DNA of 21,198 nt, from positions 1 to 21,198 of the forward strand of contig RPPU01000008.1 of NCBI GenBank assembly GCA_003819975.1, in the 5' to 3' direction. Shown in pieces: positions 1-8,136 of this stretch (within the stretch, counting starts at the first letter, position 1; each line of letters opens with the position of its first letter). This DNA is from Desulfobacteraceae bacterium (GTDB taxonomy: Bacteria > Desulfobacterota > DSM-4660 > Desulfatiglandales > HGW-15). The position numbers were made by a program, and so were the translations under genes. The notes beneath the pieces were generated by a model, which saw nothing but the letters and a program-made list of their open reading frames with translations, ran no database searches and was not told the origin of the DNA.

Positions 1-1137
1 AAGCAGACTGCCCCGGGTGGTCGGCGGCGTCGGCTGACGGTCTACGATCACGAGATCGTGCCGGGCGACCTGCTCTTCCCATAAAGCCGGGTCGATGCGA
101 TCCGCCTTGTTGATCAGCAAGTTGGGATAAGAATCAAGCAGTTTTTCCAAAAAATAGTTACCGTTCGTGACCAGCAAAATCCAGAGATCTTCCTCGGAAT
201 GAAACACGGCATAGGCTTCATTATCGACCGCTAAATCATCTTCCAGTTCCAACCGAGCCACGGCCGTGCCGGTCATCAGGCCTTCATAAGGGAAAAAGAT
301 CAAACGCTTTTCCTGCGGCTTAAGCTCGAAGGTTTCCCGATAAAGCGGGACCTCTTCCAACAACACTTGAAACGGACAAAGGACCGCTTCCGGGCTGAAG
401 TTTTTCACTTCGACCATGATTTCATACTGGGTTTCGGATTTAAGGGTTTGTCGAAATTCAAAACGGGTGATGCCGACATTTTTACTCCCGCCGGTTACCA
501 AGAGGGGTTGCATCCGGGGAAATTGTTTGACCAAGGCTTCAAAATTCCCGCCGGCTCCGTCGGTGATCAGATAAATCCGGTCGTCCCGGCCGGGATTGAA
601 AAAAGAAAGGGCCAAATACAATGCTTTTTCCAACTGGCCCGGCATATCCGTGGGTTCGATCTGCTTGAGGGCGGTTTGCAAGGCGATCCGATCGGTGGTG
701 AAAGGCTGGCGCAGGACCGGTGTTCCGGCCGCTTCAATGATCAACATACGGCTCTCTTTAGCTAAACCGGCCGCCAACTCTTGGGCTTTCGCAACGGCCT
801 GGTCGAATCGCAGGCCGTTCGGCGTGCGGGTTTTCATGCTGGCGCTCACATCCAACACCAGGATAACATCCCCTTTATTCACGGACGTATAAAACCGGAC
901 CGGTTTGGCCAGGGCCAGAGTGCAAAGGCAAACCATCAGGATCTGCAACAGGAGCAATAGATTCCGCAAAAAAACCTGTTGGATATGCGAACCCGTGCCC
1001 CGTTCCTTCAGAACCCTCTGCCATAAAAAAAGATTGGCCACCTCCATCTGCTTGCGCCGGGGCTTGAGATTGTGAATAATGATCAGGATCGGGATCAGCC
1101 CCAATAACCAAAGGGCCTGCAGGTTCGTCAATTGCAT
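1..1137 (-). CDS. BatA-like vWA-domain membrane protein (partial, C-terminus beyond window)
   Basis: The frame stays open from the ATG at 1137 to the window edge, giving 379 residues of a longer protein. Residues 1-80 form a BatA-type N-terminus (aerotolerance-regulator domain) with a hydrophobic segment near 8-22 and another near 57-79. A von Willebrand A domain follows, with the MIDAS motif DVSAS at 96-100 and the second metal-site loop ITDGAGG at about 191-197. Residues from about 200 onward look like a beta-rich domain and then another alpha/beta segment, as in the long vWA/GATase-like members of MoxR operons. It is the last visible gene of the operon, about 300 bp after the DUF58 gene. 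By family knowledge it is a membrane-anchored vWA partner of MoxR; its client is unknown. The ribosome-binding site is weak (AGAGAA), so the start is only fairly secure. Confidence 0.85.
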   Translation of the reverse strand, partial: MQLTNLQALWLLGLIPILIIIHNLKPRRKQMEVANLFLWQRVLKERGTGSHIQQVFLRNLLLLLQILMVCLCTLALAKPVRFYTSVNKGDVILVLDVSASMKTRTPNGLRFDQAVAKAQELAAGLAKESRMLIIEAAGTPVLRQPFTTDRIALQTALKQIEPTDMPGQLEKALYLALSFFNPGRDDRIYLITDGAGGNFEALVKQFPRMQPLLVTGGSKNVGITRFEFRQTLKSETQYEIMVEVKNFSPEAVLCPFQVLLEEVPLYRETFELKPQEKRLIFFPYEGLMTGTAVARLELEDDLAVDNEAYAVFHSEEDLWILLVTNGNYFLEKLLDSYPNLLINKADRIDPALWEEQVARHDLVIVDRQPTPPTTRGSLL

Positions 1138-1164
1138 GTTTTTTTCTCTATTCTGAATTTCATA

Positions 1165-1390
1165 TTCACCACAGAGGCACAGAGTTCACAGAGATTGTTA
1201 TATTTTTTTTACTTTTCAAACAGTTTTCAAAATCTTAAAACTGTTGTCTTGAGAGGAGGAAAAGTAAAAACCAACTCGCGAAAAGGCAACCATCTGCGTG
1301 ATCAGATTAGAGAGCTTATTTATCCCTCTCGTCCTCTCAGCGAGAGGGATAAAAAAAGATCTCTCTGTGCTCTCTGTGCCTCTGTGGTAA
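1165..1390 (+). repeat. Palindromic repeat element, copy A (226 bp)
   Basis: The ends are inverted repeats built on ACCACAGAGGCACAGAG (left 1165-1194, right 1361-1390). Inside lies a 72-bp block (1204-1275) that is identical, in reverse complement, to 10685-10756. This block folds as a hairpin with a 12-bp outer stem (TTTTTACTTTTC) and a 9-bp inner stem (AACAGTTTT/AAAACTGTT). A second perfect 12-bp hairpin (1320-1331 with 1341-1352) encloses the loop TCCTCTCAG. No protein is encoded; short open frames here are by-products of the repeat. It fills the gap between the DUF58 and vWA genes, where it could act in the mRNA or be a non-autonomous mobile element. Confidence 0.85.
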
Positions 1391-1433
1391 AATCTCTTCT
1401 TTCTTCTATACAATAGAAAATCTTTCATATTGA

Positions 1434-2315
1434 TTATGCCCGGAACAATCGCCCTTTTGCCAGATAGTCCAGCAAAAAATCCTCAAAAGCAATGCGCGTA
1501 TCGCACAGAAAATAATCAATGCCCTTAGCCAGGCAAAATTCCCGGATCTCGTTCACGTATTCCCGGGCTGTTTCGCGATAACGAGCGAGCAGATTGGCAT
1601 CCACCGTCATCCTGCGGCTGGTTCCGGTTTCGATCTCTTTGAACAACAGATTGCCGACCGCCTGGGGTTCGAGTTCCGTGCCGTCCATGATTTGCAGCAA
1701 AGCCACATGGAACCGGCCGTAGGACAGGGCTTCCAGGCCTTCTTTAAACCCGCGGGGGTCCATGACATCGCTCAGCACGATGGCAATGCCTTGCTGCTTG
1801 GAAAGGGTCGCGTATTCCGCCAGACTGGCATTGAAATGGGTGGCGCCCGATGACTCCAGAGCCAATAAAAAATGTAAAACCTTGGAATAGGAAATCCGGC
1901 TGCGGGCCGGCGCCATAGACTGATTGATGCGCGTGCCGAAAGAACTGACCCGCACCCGGTCCAAATTGGCCAGAGAAATATAGCTGAGCGCCGCCGCGAT
2001 CTTCTTGGCATACAATTCTTTGGAGGGATTGCCCAAGCGCATGGAACGGCTCGTATCCATCAGAATATGGATGGTCTGATTTTCTTCGGCCCGAAAAAGC
2101 TTGATAAACAGTTTGTCCAGACGACCATAAACGTTCCAATCCACATAACGGAGATCATCGCCCAGTTGATATTTACGATAATCCAAAAACTCCAGGCTGG
2201 ATCCGCTGCGCCAGGATATCTGCTCTCCGCGTTCCGCGCCGCGCACCCCTTTCTGGGCCAGGACTTTCAATTTTTCCAGCCGTCTTAAAAACTGTTCATC
2301 TAAAAAGGATTCCAT
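1434..2315 (-). CDS. DUF58 / MoxR-associated vWA-like protein
   Basis: This 293-residue soluble protein carries the DUF58 signature at residues 41-65, with key residues LEF, Y46, GDD (52-54), R56, D59-W60 and G64-R65. It is followed by a vWA-like fold whose metal site reads DTSRS at 87-91. DUF58 proteins are consistently encoded beside MoxR ATPases and BatA-like vWA proteins and are thought to work with them in assembling or activating client complexes; the exact function is not settled. The length is normal for the family (about 290-300). The ATG at 2315 has AGGA a few bases upstream. About 250 bp of repeat-rich DNA separates it from moxR, more than is usual inside such operons, so it may have its own promoter or be translated from a long processed mRNA. 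Confidence 0.9.
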   Translation of the reverse strand: MESFLDEQFLRRLEKLKVLAQKGVRGAERGEQISWRSGSSLEFLDYRKYQLGDDLRYVDWNVYGRLDKLFIKLFRAEENQTIHILMDTSRSMRLGNPSKELYAKKIAAALSYISLANLDRVRVSSFGTRINQSMAPARSRISYSKVLHFLLALESSGATHFNASLAEYATLSKQQGIAIVLSDVMDPRGFKEGLEALSYGRFHVALLQIMDGTELEPQAVGNLLFKEIETGTSRRMTVDANLLARYRETAREYVNEIREFCLAKGIDYFLCDTRIAFEDFLLDYLAKGRLFRA

Positions 2316-2330
2316 GATTCCTACTTTTGG

Positions 2331-2385
2331 TTTCTGGTTTATAGTTTCTGGTTTATAGTTTTTAATTTATGGTTTGCGGTTTCCG
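2331..2385. repeat. 14-bp tandem repeat (TTTCTGGTTTATAG)
   Basis: Two exact copies (2331-2344, 2345-2358) are followed by decaying variants up to about 2385. The unit length, 14 bp, equals that of the unrelated tandem array in front of cysS (19754-19837). Confidence 0.8.
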
Positions 2386-2429
2386 GCCTTTTTAACCACC
2401 CTTCCATTCTGTCTTCTGAATTCCACTTC

Positions 2430-2466
2430 ATTATTCGTCATTCAGTGTTCGGTGTTCGACATTCGT
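2430..2466. repeat. ATTCGGTGTTCG-type dispersed repeat
   Basis: This short tract is built of ATTC/GTTCG words. Its reverse complement closely resembles 19638-19672 (CGAATATCGAAC followed by CCGAATATCG), so the window holds two diverged copies of one dispersed family in opposite orientation. Confidence 0.6.
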
Positions 2467-2475
2467 TTTTTTAAA

Positions 2476-2526
2476 GGGCAGGCGCAAGGCCTGCCCCTAC
2501 AAAGGGCGAACGCGGTTCGCCCCTAC
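2476..2526. repeat. Two tandem REP-like hairpins
   Basis: The first hairpin pairs GGGCAGGC (2476-2483) with GCCTGCCC (2489-2496). The second pairs GGGCGAAC (2504-2511) with GTTCGCCC (2515-2522). Each is followed by CTAC, so the unit is about 27 bp with a variable stem. They lie between moxR and the DUF58 gene, downstream of the moxR stop, and could act as transcript-end or mRNA-stability structures. There is no U-tract typical of an intrinsic terminator. Confidence 0.75.
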
Positions 2527-2564
2527 TTTTCATCCTTCATCCATCCGCCTTCATCCTTTTCTTT

Positions 2565-3560
2565 CTACTTCCCCAACTCTCCCGTAACCTTGACCAGGAT
2601 CTCCTCCACAATATCATCCACATCGATCCCTTCGGCCTCGCCCTTGAGATTCATGATGATGCGATGGCGCAAAGTCGGCTTGGCTGCTTCGCGGATATCC
2701 TCAAACGCCACATTATAACGGCCTTTCAACAACGCCAGAACCTTTCCGGCCATAACCAGGGCCTGCACCGCCCGGGGGCTGGCGCCGTAACGCACAAACT
2801 GCTTGGTCTTGTCGGCCGCCCATTCATTGGCGGGATGCGTGGCCAGAATGATGCGGATGGCGTATTCTTTCACATGCGAAGCGATCGGGACCTGCTTGAC
2901 CATTTTCTTCATCTCTAAAATCTGTTCGGCATGCAGAACCGTTTGCAACTCCGGCTGATAATGCTCGGTGGTCTTTTCCAGAATCTCGCCCAACTCCTGG
3001 GGAGTGGGATATTCGACCTTGAGTTTAAAAAAGAAACGGTCGATCTGGGCTTCCGGCAGAGGATATGTGCCTTCCATTTCCAAAGGGTTTTGGGTGGCCA
3101 GAACGATAAAAGGCGGTTCCAATAAATATTCAGCGCCAAAAACCGTCACGCGCTCTTCCTGCATGGCTTCCAGCATGGCCGATTGGGTTTTGGGACTGGC
3201 CCGGTTTATTTCATCGGCCAGGATGACCTGACCGAAAATAGGGCCGCGATAAAATTCGAAATAACGGTTGCCCTTATCGTCCTGGTTGACGATATTGGTG
3301 CCCAAAATATCGGCCGGCATCAGGTCGGGCGTGAATTGAATCCGGGAATATTTCAGGTCCAGGATGCGGCTCAGGGTCTTGACCGTCAGGGTTTTTCCCA
3401 AACCCGGAACCCCTTCGATCAAGGCATGCCCGCCGCACAGCAGGCAGATAAACAAATCTTTGATCAATGTCTTTTGACCGACAATCACCTTGGCCAGTTC
3501 CCGGCTGATCGATTCGAAATGCTCCTTAACCATTTCCGGTTTTTCATGGGTCGCTGTCAT
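2565..3560 (-). CDS. moxR: MoxR family AAA+ ATPase
   Basis: This 331-residue ATPase has Walker A GVPGLGKT at 50-57, Walker B VILADE at 112-117, sensor 1 ATQN at 155-158 and sensor 2 GASPRA around 259-264. The stretch EGTYPLPEAQIDRFFFKL, typical of MoxR proteins, is present. MoxR ATPases are chaperone-like and act with vWA and DUF58 proteins, both encoded just downstream here. The start ATG at 3560 overlaps the end of the upstream gene by 17 bp, so translation is probably coupled, and GGAAG lies upstream of the start. Its exact client in this organism cannot be told from sequence. Confidence 0.95.
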   Translation of the reverse strand: MTATHEKPEMVKEHFESISRELAKVIVGQKTLIKDLFICLLCGGHALIEGVPGLGKTLTVKTLSRILDLKYSRIQFTPDLMPADILGTNIVNQDDKGNRYFEFYRGPIFGQVILADEINRASPKTQSAMLEAMQEERVTVFGAEYLLEPPFIVLATQNPLEMEGTYPLPEAQIDRFFFKLKVEYPTPQELGEILEKTTEHYQPELQTVLHAEQILEMKKMVKQVPIASHVKEYAIRIILATHPANEWAADKTKQFVRYGASPRAVQALVMAGKVLALLKGRYNVAFEDIREAAKPTLRHRIIMNLKGEAEGIDVDDIVEEILVKVTGELGK

Positions 3561-5040
3561 TTCCTTTTTCTTCCTTTCTTAAGCCGATATTCAAGAAATA
3601 TCTTTTTATGTACATACGATAAGAGACCGGGATCTCTTCCTTCCGCAGGGTCTCTTCCAACTCCTCTTGATAGGCCCGGATGATCTGTTCTTCCGTGGTC
3701 GTGATTTTGGCGATCTTGGTCAAAGAGCGCACATGGGCGTTGTAACTTTCAGCCGCGCCGGCGATACCGGGGTCTTTAAAAATATTCCCTTTGGCGGTCG
3801 GTAAAGTATAGGGTTCTTTCTTTTCATCCGACCCCTTACCGCGACCGGCCACGGCCGCCGGCTCCTTACCGGGTCGACCTTCTCCGGACCGGCCCTCTTT
3901 GGGATCCATGCTCTGACCCGCAGAATCGCCTTTCATCGGTTTAGAATGGGTGGTTTTCGCCCCCTGGACTTCCGGAAGTTGGTTCTTGGGTTTGTTTGGC
4001 TCTTGGGTTTGCTTGGCCTCTCGATCTCCGTCAACAACGCCTTTCTCTGTTGTGCTTTTGCCGCCCGGCTTGCCGCTGTTTCCGGAAATGGATTTGAGAT
4101 TTTGAGCGGTTTCTTTTAAAAAATCTTCCAACCGGCGATTCTGATCCAAAGCAACGATCTCTTTGGATAACGCACCCGGTATTTGATCTCCGTATTTTTC
4201 CTGAATTTTCTTGACCAATTGCTCCATGGCTCCCGCGATTCCCGAACCGGTCGATTCGGCGGCAGGGCCTTGGGGGGCCTCCGCTTCCCTTTCATTCAGT
4301 TCGCTTTGCAGCCTTTCCAGAATTTTGCTTTGCTCCTGTTCGACATCGCTGAGCATGCGCTGCACGGCTTCCCGCACCTGTTCCGGATTGGCGGTTTTTT
4401 TCTCGATCGCGCTGGCTAAATCCTGCAACTGCTGCGGGACTGCGGGAGCGGCGGTCTCCGATTTTTTATCTTTTTGTTTTTGCCGTACATATTGGCTGAT
4501 TTTGAGGCCGATGGGTTCGAGATTCGCTTTGTTGGGACCGGCCGAGCTCCAAATCAGGGGTTTCAAATCAATAAAGGCCAGGATCGCCAGCAAGAGGGCC
4601 GCCGCGACTAAGCCCAGATGCCGCCGCTCCCAGATTGCGGGCAGAATGGTTTGTCTGCGAAGATCGGCCAGCAGATCGACCGCTTCTTGTTTTAATAGCC
4701 TTTCGATCCGGGAGATCTCGGGTTTTTCATGATATTCATGAGCCGTGCTCAAACGTTCTTTCAAATCCAGCCGGATATCGATGGCGATCAACTCCCGCCG
4801 AAAGCTTTTCATCCGCGGCAGGTGCCGCCACAGACTCAGCAAAATAACCGGTCCCGGCAGCAAAGCATAAATAAGCGGGCCCTGCAGAGGGAACAACGCC
4901 AGTTTCTGCAGAACCAGGACCGGAATGCACGCCAAGCTGAAATAAAATAGTCCGTCCAGCACGATCTTCATGAGCCGATTGCGGAATAGGGCTCGGCGCA
5001 GAGCGGTGATGCGGGAGAGATAAAGATCTTCCGTAAGCAA
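3544..5040 (-). CDS. DUF4175-like membrane protein with disordered charged region
   Basis: This 498-residue membrane protein begins at TTG 5040, with AAGGAG seven bases upstream and the previous stop codon only 1 bp away. Hydrophobic segments lie near residues 26-48, 52-71 and 141-159. The motif DIRLDLKERLSTAHE (88-102) recalls the DUF4175 family found in MoxR operons. Residues about 195-315 are rich in charged helix, probably coiled coil. Residues about 318-412 are Gly/Pro/Ser/Lys-rich and look disordered. A short folded C-terminus (about 450-486: YQEELEETL, IPVSYRMYIKRYF) resembles the tail of other proteins in such operons. The soluble part may be the ligand that the vWA/MoxR proteins grip, but this is inference. 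Confidence 0.8.
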   Translation of the reverse strand: MLTEDLYLSRITALRRALFRNRLMKIVLDGLFYFSLACIPVLVLQKLALFPLQGPLIYALLPGPVILLSLWRHLPRMKSFRRELIAIDIRLDLKERLSTAHEYHEKPEISRIERLLKQEAVDLLADLRRQTILPAIWERRHLGLVAAALLLAILAFIDLKPLIWSSAGPNKANLEPIGLKISQYVRQKQKDKKSETAAPAVPQQLQDLASAIEKKTANPEQVREAVQRMLSDVEQEQSKILERLQSELNEREAEAPQGPAAESTGSGIAGAMEQLVKKIQEKYGDQIPGALSKEIVALDQNRRLEDFLKETAQNLKSISGNSGKPGGKSTTEKGVVDGDREAKQTQEPNKPKNQLPEVQGAKTTHSKPMKGDSAGQSMDPKEGRSGEGRPGKEPAAVAGRGKGSDEKKEPYTLPTAKGNIFKDPGIAGAAESYNAHVRSLTKIAKITTTEEQIIRAYQEELEETLRKEEIPVSYRMYIKRYFLNIGLRKEEKGNDSDP

Positions 5041-5041
5041 A

Positions 5042-5803
5042 TTACAGCTCCTTTACGGTTTTTTGGCGCCGGTGGATGATCCACTGGATCATACCGCTGA
5101 AAGCCAGGGCCCATACGGCCGCGCTCAGCATTTGCAGAGCATAGGCGGTCAGTCCCGGCCCGATCAACGGAGTCTCGCCTTTATTCAGGGCGAAAAGCAA
5201 CACGAAAACATTCCCTTTTTCCTTAAACCCCACGGTGGCTCCAAAAAGAATCAGAAAAAAAATACGCGTACTGAAATAAGCCGCCGGTCCCTTGCGGTCC
5301 CAGGCTAAATAAATCCAAAACCCGAATAAACGAGAGACCAGCGAAAACAGTAAAATCATGGCCAAAGCCCGGAACACGATGGGGGGTTCAACGGCCGAAA
5401 AACCGGCGGCCATGATAAGCAACGGCAAAAGAGGCAGCAAAAGCAAAACCGTGTGCAGGATAAAACCGATCAAGCCGTAAGTCGCGAAAGGGCGTTCTTC
5501 TTCATAAGTGACATTCTTTTGATATTCGATCCAGGGCGTCTCCTTGATGGACGTGAATTCGCCCAGGCCGCAACGCAAATTCAGATAGGCGGTCATCACC
5601 AGGCAGATACCGAAAATCCAGAAAAAAAACATAGGGGTTTCCTGCCGGCGGATCAATTCGGGCAGATCCTTCTCTCTCCAAAACAAAAAGAGAAAAATCA
5701 AAGCCGCGGTCGTTCCCTGCCAAAACAATTTATTCAGGATATCGAGCGAAGCCCAGGGCGCCAGGGTCTTTTCAGTATTATCGGTCATGTATTCGAATTT
5801 CAT
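5042..5803 (-). CDS. Polytopic membrane protein of the MoxR operon
   Basis: The product is about 253 residues with roughly six hydrophobic segments. Segments are visible as TAALIFLFLFW, FFFWIFGICLVMTAYL, LIGFILHTVLLLLPLLPLL, ALAMILLFSLVSRLFGFWI, a segment around FFLILFGATVGF, and AVWALAFSGMIQWII near the end. No catalytic motif stands out, and I do not recognise the family; it might be Yip1-like. It ends 1 bp before the TTG start of the next gene, so the two are almost certainly co-translated and co-located in the membrane. The ATG at 5803 is preferred over an in-frame GTG at 5809; neither has a strong ribosome-binding site. Confidence 0.75.
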   Translation of the reverse strand: MKFEYMTDNTEKTLAPWASLDILNKLFWQGTTAALIFLFLFWREKDLPELIRRQETPMFFFWIFGICLVMTAYLNLRCGLGEFTSIKETPWIEYQKNVTYEEERPFATYGLIGFILHTVLLLLPLLPLLIMAAGFSAVEPPIVFRALAMILLFSLVSRLFGFWIYLAWDRKGPAAYFSTRIFFLILFGATVGFKEKGNVFVLLFALNKGETPLIGPGLTAYALQMLSAAVWALAFSGMIQWIIHRRQKTVKEL

Positions 5804-5876
5804 ATCCACTCGTCTCTAAAATATGTTTTTCGATTTTTAGATCTAAAGTTCATCTGATTTTTTTAAAAAAACTTCA

Positions 5877-7832
5877 TTATTCTTCCGCGCCCTGAACCGG
5901 CAAAGTCCATTCGAAAAAAGTGACCCCGTTGCCTTGAATGGCCGGCTCCTCAAAGACCAAAGGCAAAAAATCCTCCTCCATCCAACCGCAAAAATGCAGT
6001 ATATTATTGCGCTTGGCGACCGCTTTCTCGATGCGGGTCAACGCCTCAAAAGCCACGATTTTTTCCACGCTGCGGGCATAGCGACCGGCAGCCCGGTCGG
6101 CCAACTCCTTGACCGTCTTTTCCGCCAGAATTTCGGAAAACATCTCCTGTTCGTTGATCTCCTTTTCGGAAAACCTTTTTTTCAGCGTTTGCCCGGGCAA
6201 GAGATCCTCCGCCAGCATGAACAAACGCTCCTGGAAATAAAAGCAACCGTTTTTGATCGTATAAGGGCTGGCGTTGTTGAATTCCAGAACCAGATCATTG
6301 CCCTCCATCACGGCCTTCCCTGAAATAGGTAAAGGCACGATCAGGTTCATCACCAGGAAGCGATAGGACCATTTTTCCAGGCTGACCGTGAGCCGTTGCC
6401 CTTTTTTAGTACCCTCCAGACTCAGGCTTCTCAATACTTGCTCATTCAATTTTGCGGGTAAAAGCGGAACAGCCGGATGGTCGGTCAGATCATACGCAAA
6501 CCGGTAGGGTATGTTCTTAACGGCATAGAGCCCGGTCAGGGACCGGCAAAACGTTAAATCCCGGTTGTCGCTTTTCTTTAGATGCCAGAAGCGGTTTACG
6601 CTTATTTGCTCCGAATGATTTTTATAATAAAACCAGGTCCAGGTTCCACCGGCCAGCAGCACGGATAATGCCGCGCAACCCAGAAGAGCCGTTAGCGGTT
6701 TAATCTGCTCTTTTTTCGATTTCCGCAGAATCACCCAGAACAAGCCGAAATAAACGACCAGCACCGGGAATACCAACCAGAGATCGGGAAAATGCAGGGG
6801 CATGGCCGCGATCAGGGTATTCTGAATTATTTGCTGATCCAGTTCCAGGGGTTGCAGATCCAAAACCGGTTTCAAACTTAATATTTTTTTCCAGAAAGCC
6901 TCTTTACCGGGCCAAACTAAAAAGGAGCCGGCTTGATAATCAAAGGCCAAGAAAACGATCCGGCCCAATCCCATCTGCTTTTGCAGAATCAAAGGCAGAC
7001 CCTTTTCAGTCAGCAAAGCGAGCGCCCCCGGCATCTCTGTTTTTAAAACCAGCAAGGGCTCTTTATTGATCAAGCTATGCCCGCAAAAGGATTTCAATCC
7101 CGGCACGGCCGGGATCTTCTCAAACCCGGTGACGCGCACCTCCAATAATTGGCGTACATTTTCGTCATTAAAAATACCGTAATGCAAATCGGCGGACGTG
7201 ACCAGATAACCGCCGCGCTCAATCCATTCCTGCAGGGCTCTAAACTGCTTTTCGCGTAGGGATTTCAAGGTTCCGACCGGAAGGATCATCAGACCGGCGC
7301 CTTCATAACCATACCAGGTTTCCGGTAAATACTCCGGCCTGATCGTTACGGTTTGATATTCGGGCGGCAGCATGGTTAAAAAATCGGGTGAGACCTTTTC
7401 GCCCAGCATCAGAACCAGTTGTTTTTCCGTGAAATAGTTTCTGAGGTTCAAGGTTTCCGAGACCAGGACAGTAGGGCCTTGACGGAAGCGAATAACCAGA
7501 GGGTGCGCAAAGGTATGAATCAGGACGGTGAAAGAACAAAGCTTCTTGGATTGACTCGGCAATTCCACCGCCAGGGCATAGGTCGTGGCTTGCACATCGC
7601 GCCAGAACTCACTGCCTGAAGTGACCACGATCTCCAGGGTGCCCTGAATGTCGCGACCCCTGTTTTCCAGGGTGACCGTAATCGGGGTCCATTTTTTCAA
7701 CTGAAAAAGTCCATTGAATCCCAGTTGATACTCCATGGATACCGGGGCGGCCCAAACAGAGAGGCTGATTGAAATAAAAAAGGCCTGTAAGAATGAAAAT
7801 CGGATCATTTTTCCGAATCGATCAAGGTCCAT
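5877..7832 (-). CDS. Secreted/membrane-anchored protein with GATase-like region, first gene of MoxR operon
   Basis: This 651-residue protein has a signal peptide (about 1-29, ending SVWAAP). A beta-rich periplasmic domain covers about 30-130. A Rossmann/GATase1-like region covers about 137-300, with GLMILPVG at 180-187 followed by LQEWIERGGYLVTSADL, as in the DUF4350/GATase-like proteins of MoxR operons. It lacks an obvious Cys nucleophile, so it is probably a binding fold, not an enzyme. Two membrane spans lie near 350-369 and 381-401, with a further beta-rich domain after them. The ATG at 7832 has AAAGGA at good spacing and a promoter 40 bp upstream. It probably presents periplasmic domains that the cytoplasmic MoxR machine acts on; this role is inferred from context. 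Confidence 0.8.
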   Translation of the reverse strand: MDLDRFGKMIRFSFLQAFFISISLSVWAAPVSMEYQLGFNGLFQLKKWTPITVTLENRGRDIQGTLEIVVTSGSEFWRDVQATTYALAVELPSQSKKLCSFTVLIHTFAHPLVIRFRQGPTVLVSETLNLRNYFTEKQLVLMLGEKVSPDFLTMLPPEYQTVTIRPEYLPETWYGYEGAGLMILPVGTLKSLREKQFRALQEWIERGGYLVTSADLHYGIFNDENVRQLLEVRVTGFEKIPAVPGLKSFCGHSLINKEPLLVLKTEMPGALALLTEKGLPLILQKQMGLGRIVFLAFDYQAGSFLVWPGKEAFWKKILSLKPVLDLQPLELDQQIIQNTLIAAMPLHFPDLWLVFPVLVVYFGLFWVILRKSKKEQIKPLTALLGCAALSVLLAGGTWTWFYYKNHSEQISVNRFWHLKKSDNRDLTFCRSLTGLYAVKNIPYRFAYDLTDHPAVPLLPAKLNEQVLRSLSLEGTKKGQRLTVSLEKWSYRFLVMNLIVPLPISGKAVMEGNDLVLEFNNASPYTIKNGCFYFQERLFMLAEDLLPGQTLKKRFSEKEINEQEMFSEILAEKTVKELADRAAGRYARSVEKIVAFEALTRIEKAVAKRNNILHFCGWMEEDFLPLVFEEPAIQGNGVTFFEWTLPVQGAEE

Positions 7833-7870
7833 GCCTGTCCTTTTAATGCATCCATTCTTTAAAGAGGTTC

Positions 7871-7899
7871 ATCTTAGCGGATTTTAAAGAAAATGCCAA
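7871..7899 (-). promoter_or_regulatory. Sigma-70-like promoter of the MoxR operon
   Basis: Read on the minus strand, TTGGCA (7899-7894) is separated by 17 bp from TAAGAT (7876-7871). Transcription would start near 7864, leaving a leader of about 30 nt before the ATG at 7832. Confidence 0.5.
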
Positions 7900-7956
7900 T
7901 TTTCCATTTGTTCAAATGTTAAATCAGAAACGTTGAATGTATTCAAGGAGTATGTG

Positions 7957-8022
7957 ATGAAGAGGCCTGAAATCCTGACCAACAACCCAAATGAACATCT
8001 TAAAAAATTGATTTTAAATTGA
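7957..8022 (+). CDS. Possible 21-residue leader peptide upstream of the Mo/W enzyme
   Basis: A perfect AAGGAG (7945-7950) sits 6 bp before ATG 7957, opening a 21-codon frame that begins MKRPEILTNNP and ends with TGA at 8022. The stop overlaps the -35 box of the promoter at 8019. It lies in the 292-bp gap between two divergent operons. It could be a leader peptide, a small protein, or the remnant of a lost gene. The good ribosome-binding site is the only direct support. Confidence 0.35.
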   Translation: MKRPEILTNNPNEHLKKLILN

Positions 8023-8047
8023 CAGATAGGACCTTTTTAGCAATAAT
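8019..8047 (+). promoter_or_regulatory. Sigma-70-like promoter of the Mo/W enzyme operon
   Basis: TTGACA (8019-8024) is followed after exactly 17 bp by AATAAT (8042-8047), five of six matches to the -10 consensus. Transcription would begin near 8054, about 80 nt upstream of the gene. Confidence 0.5.
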
Positions 8048-8061
8048 TATACATATAAAAT

Positions 8062-8083
8062 AAAATTCTCCTAATAGAATTTT
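8062..8083 (+). promoter_or_regulatory. Hairpin with T-run in the 5' leader (attenuator-like)
   Basis: AAAATTCT (8062-8069) pairs perfectly with AGAATTTT (8076-8083) around a 6-nt loop, followed by TT. It lies just after the predicted start of transcription. The stem is AT-rich and weak, so it may do nothing. Confidence 0.3.
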
Positions 8084-8136
8084 TTAAAATTAAGACATTA
8101 TTTTACAAACAATAAAACCATTCCATGAAGGTTCAA

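Noticed and set aside
1132..1428. Two short frames within repeat A
   Set aside because: They consist almost wholly of repeat sequence, with no coding character.
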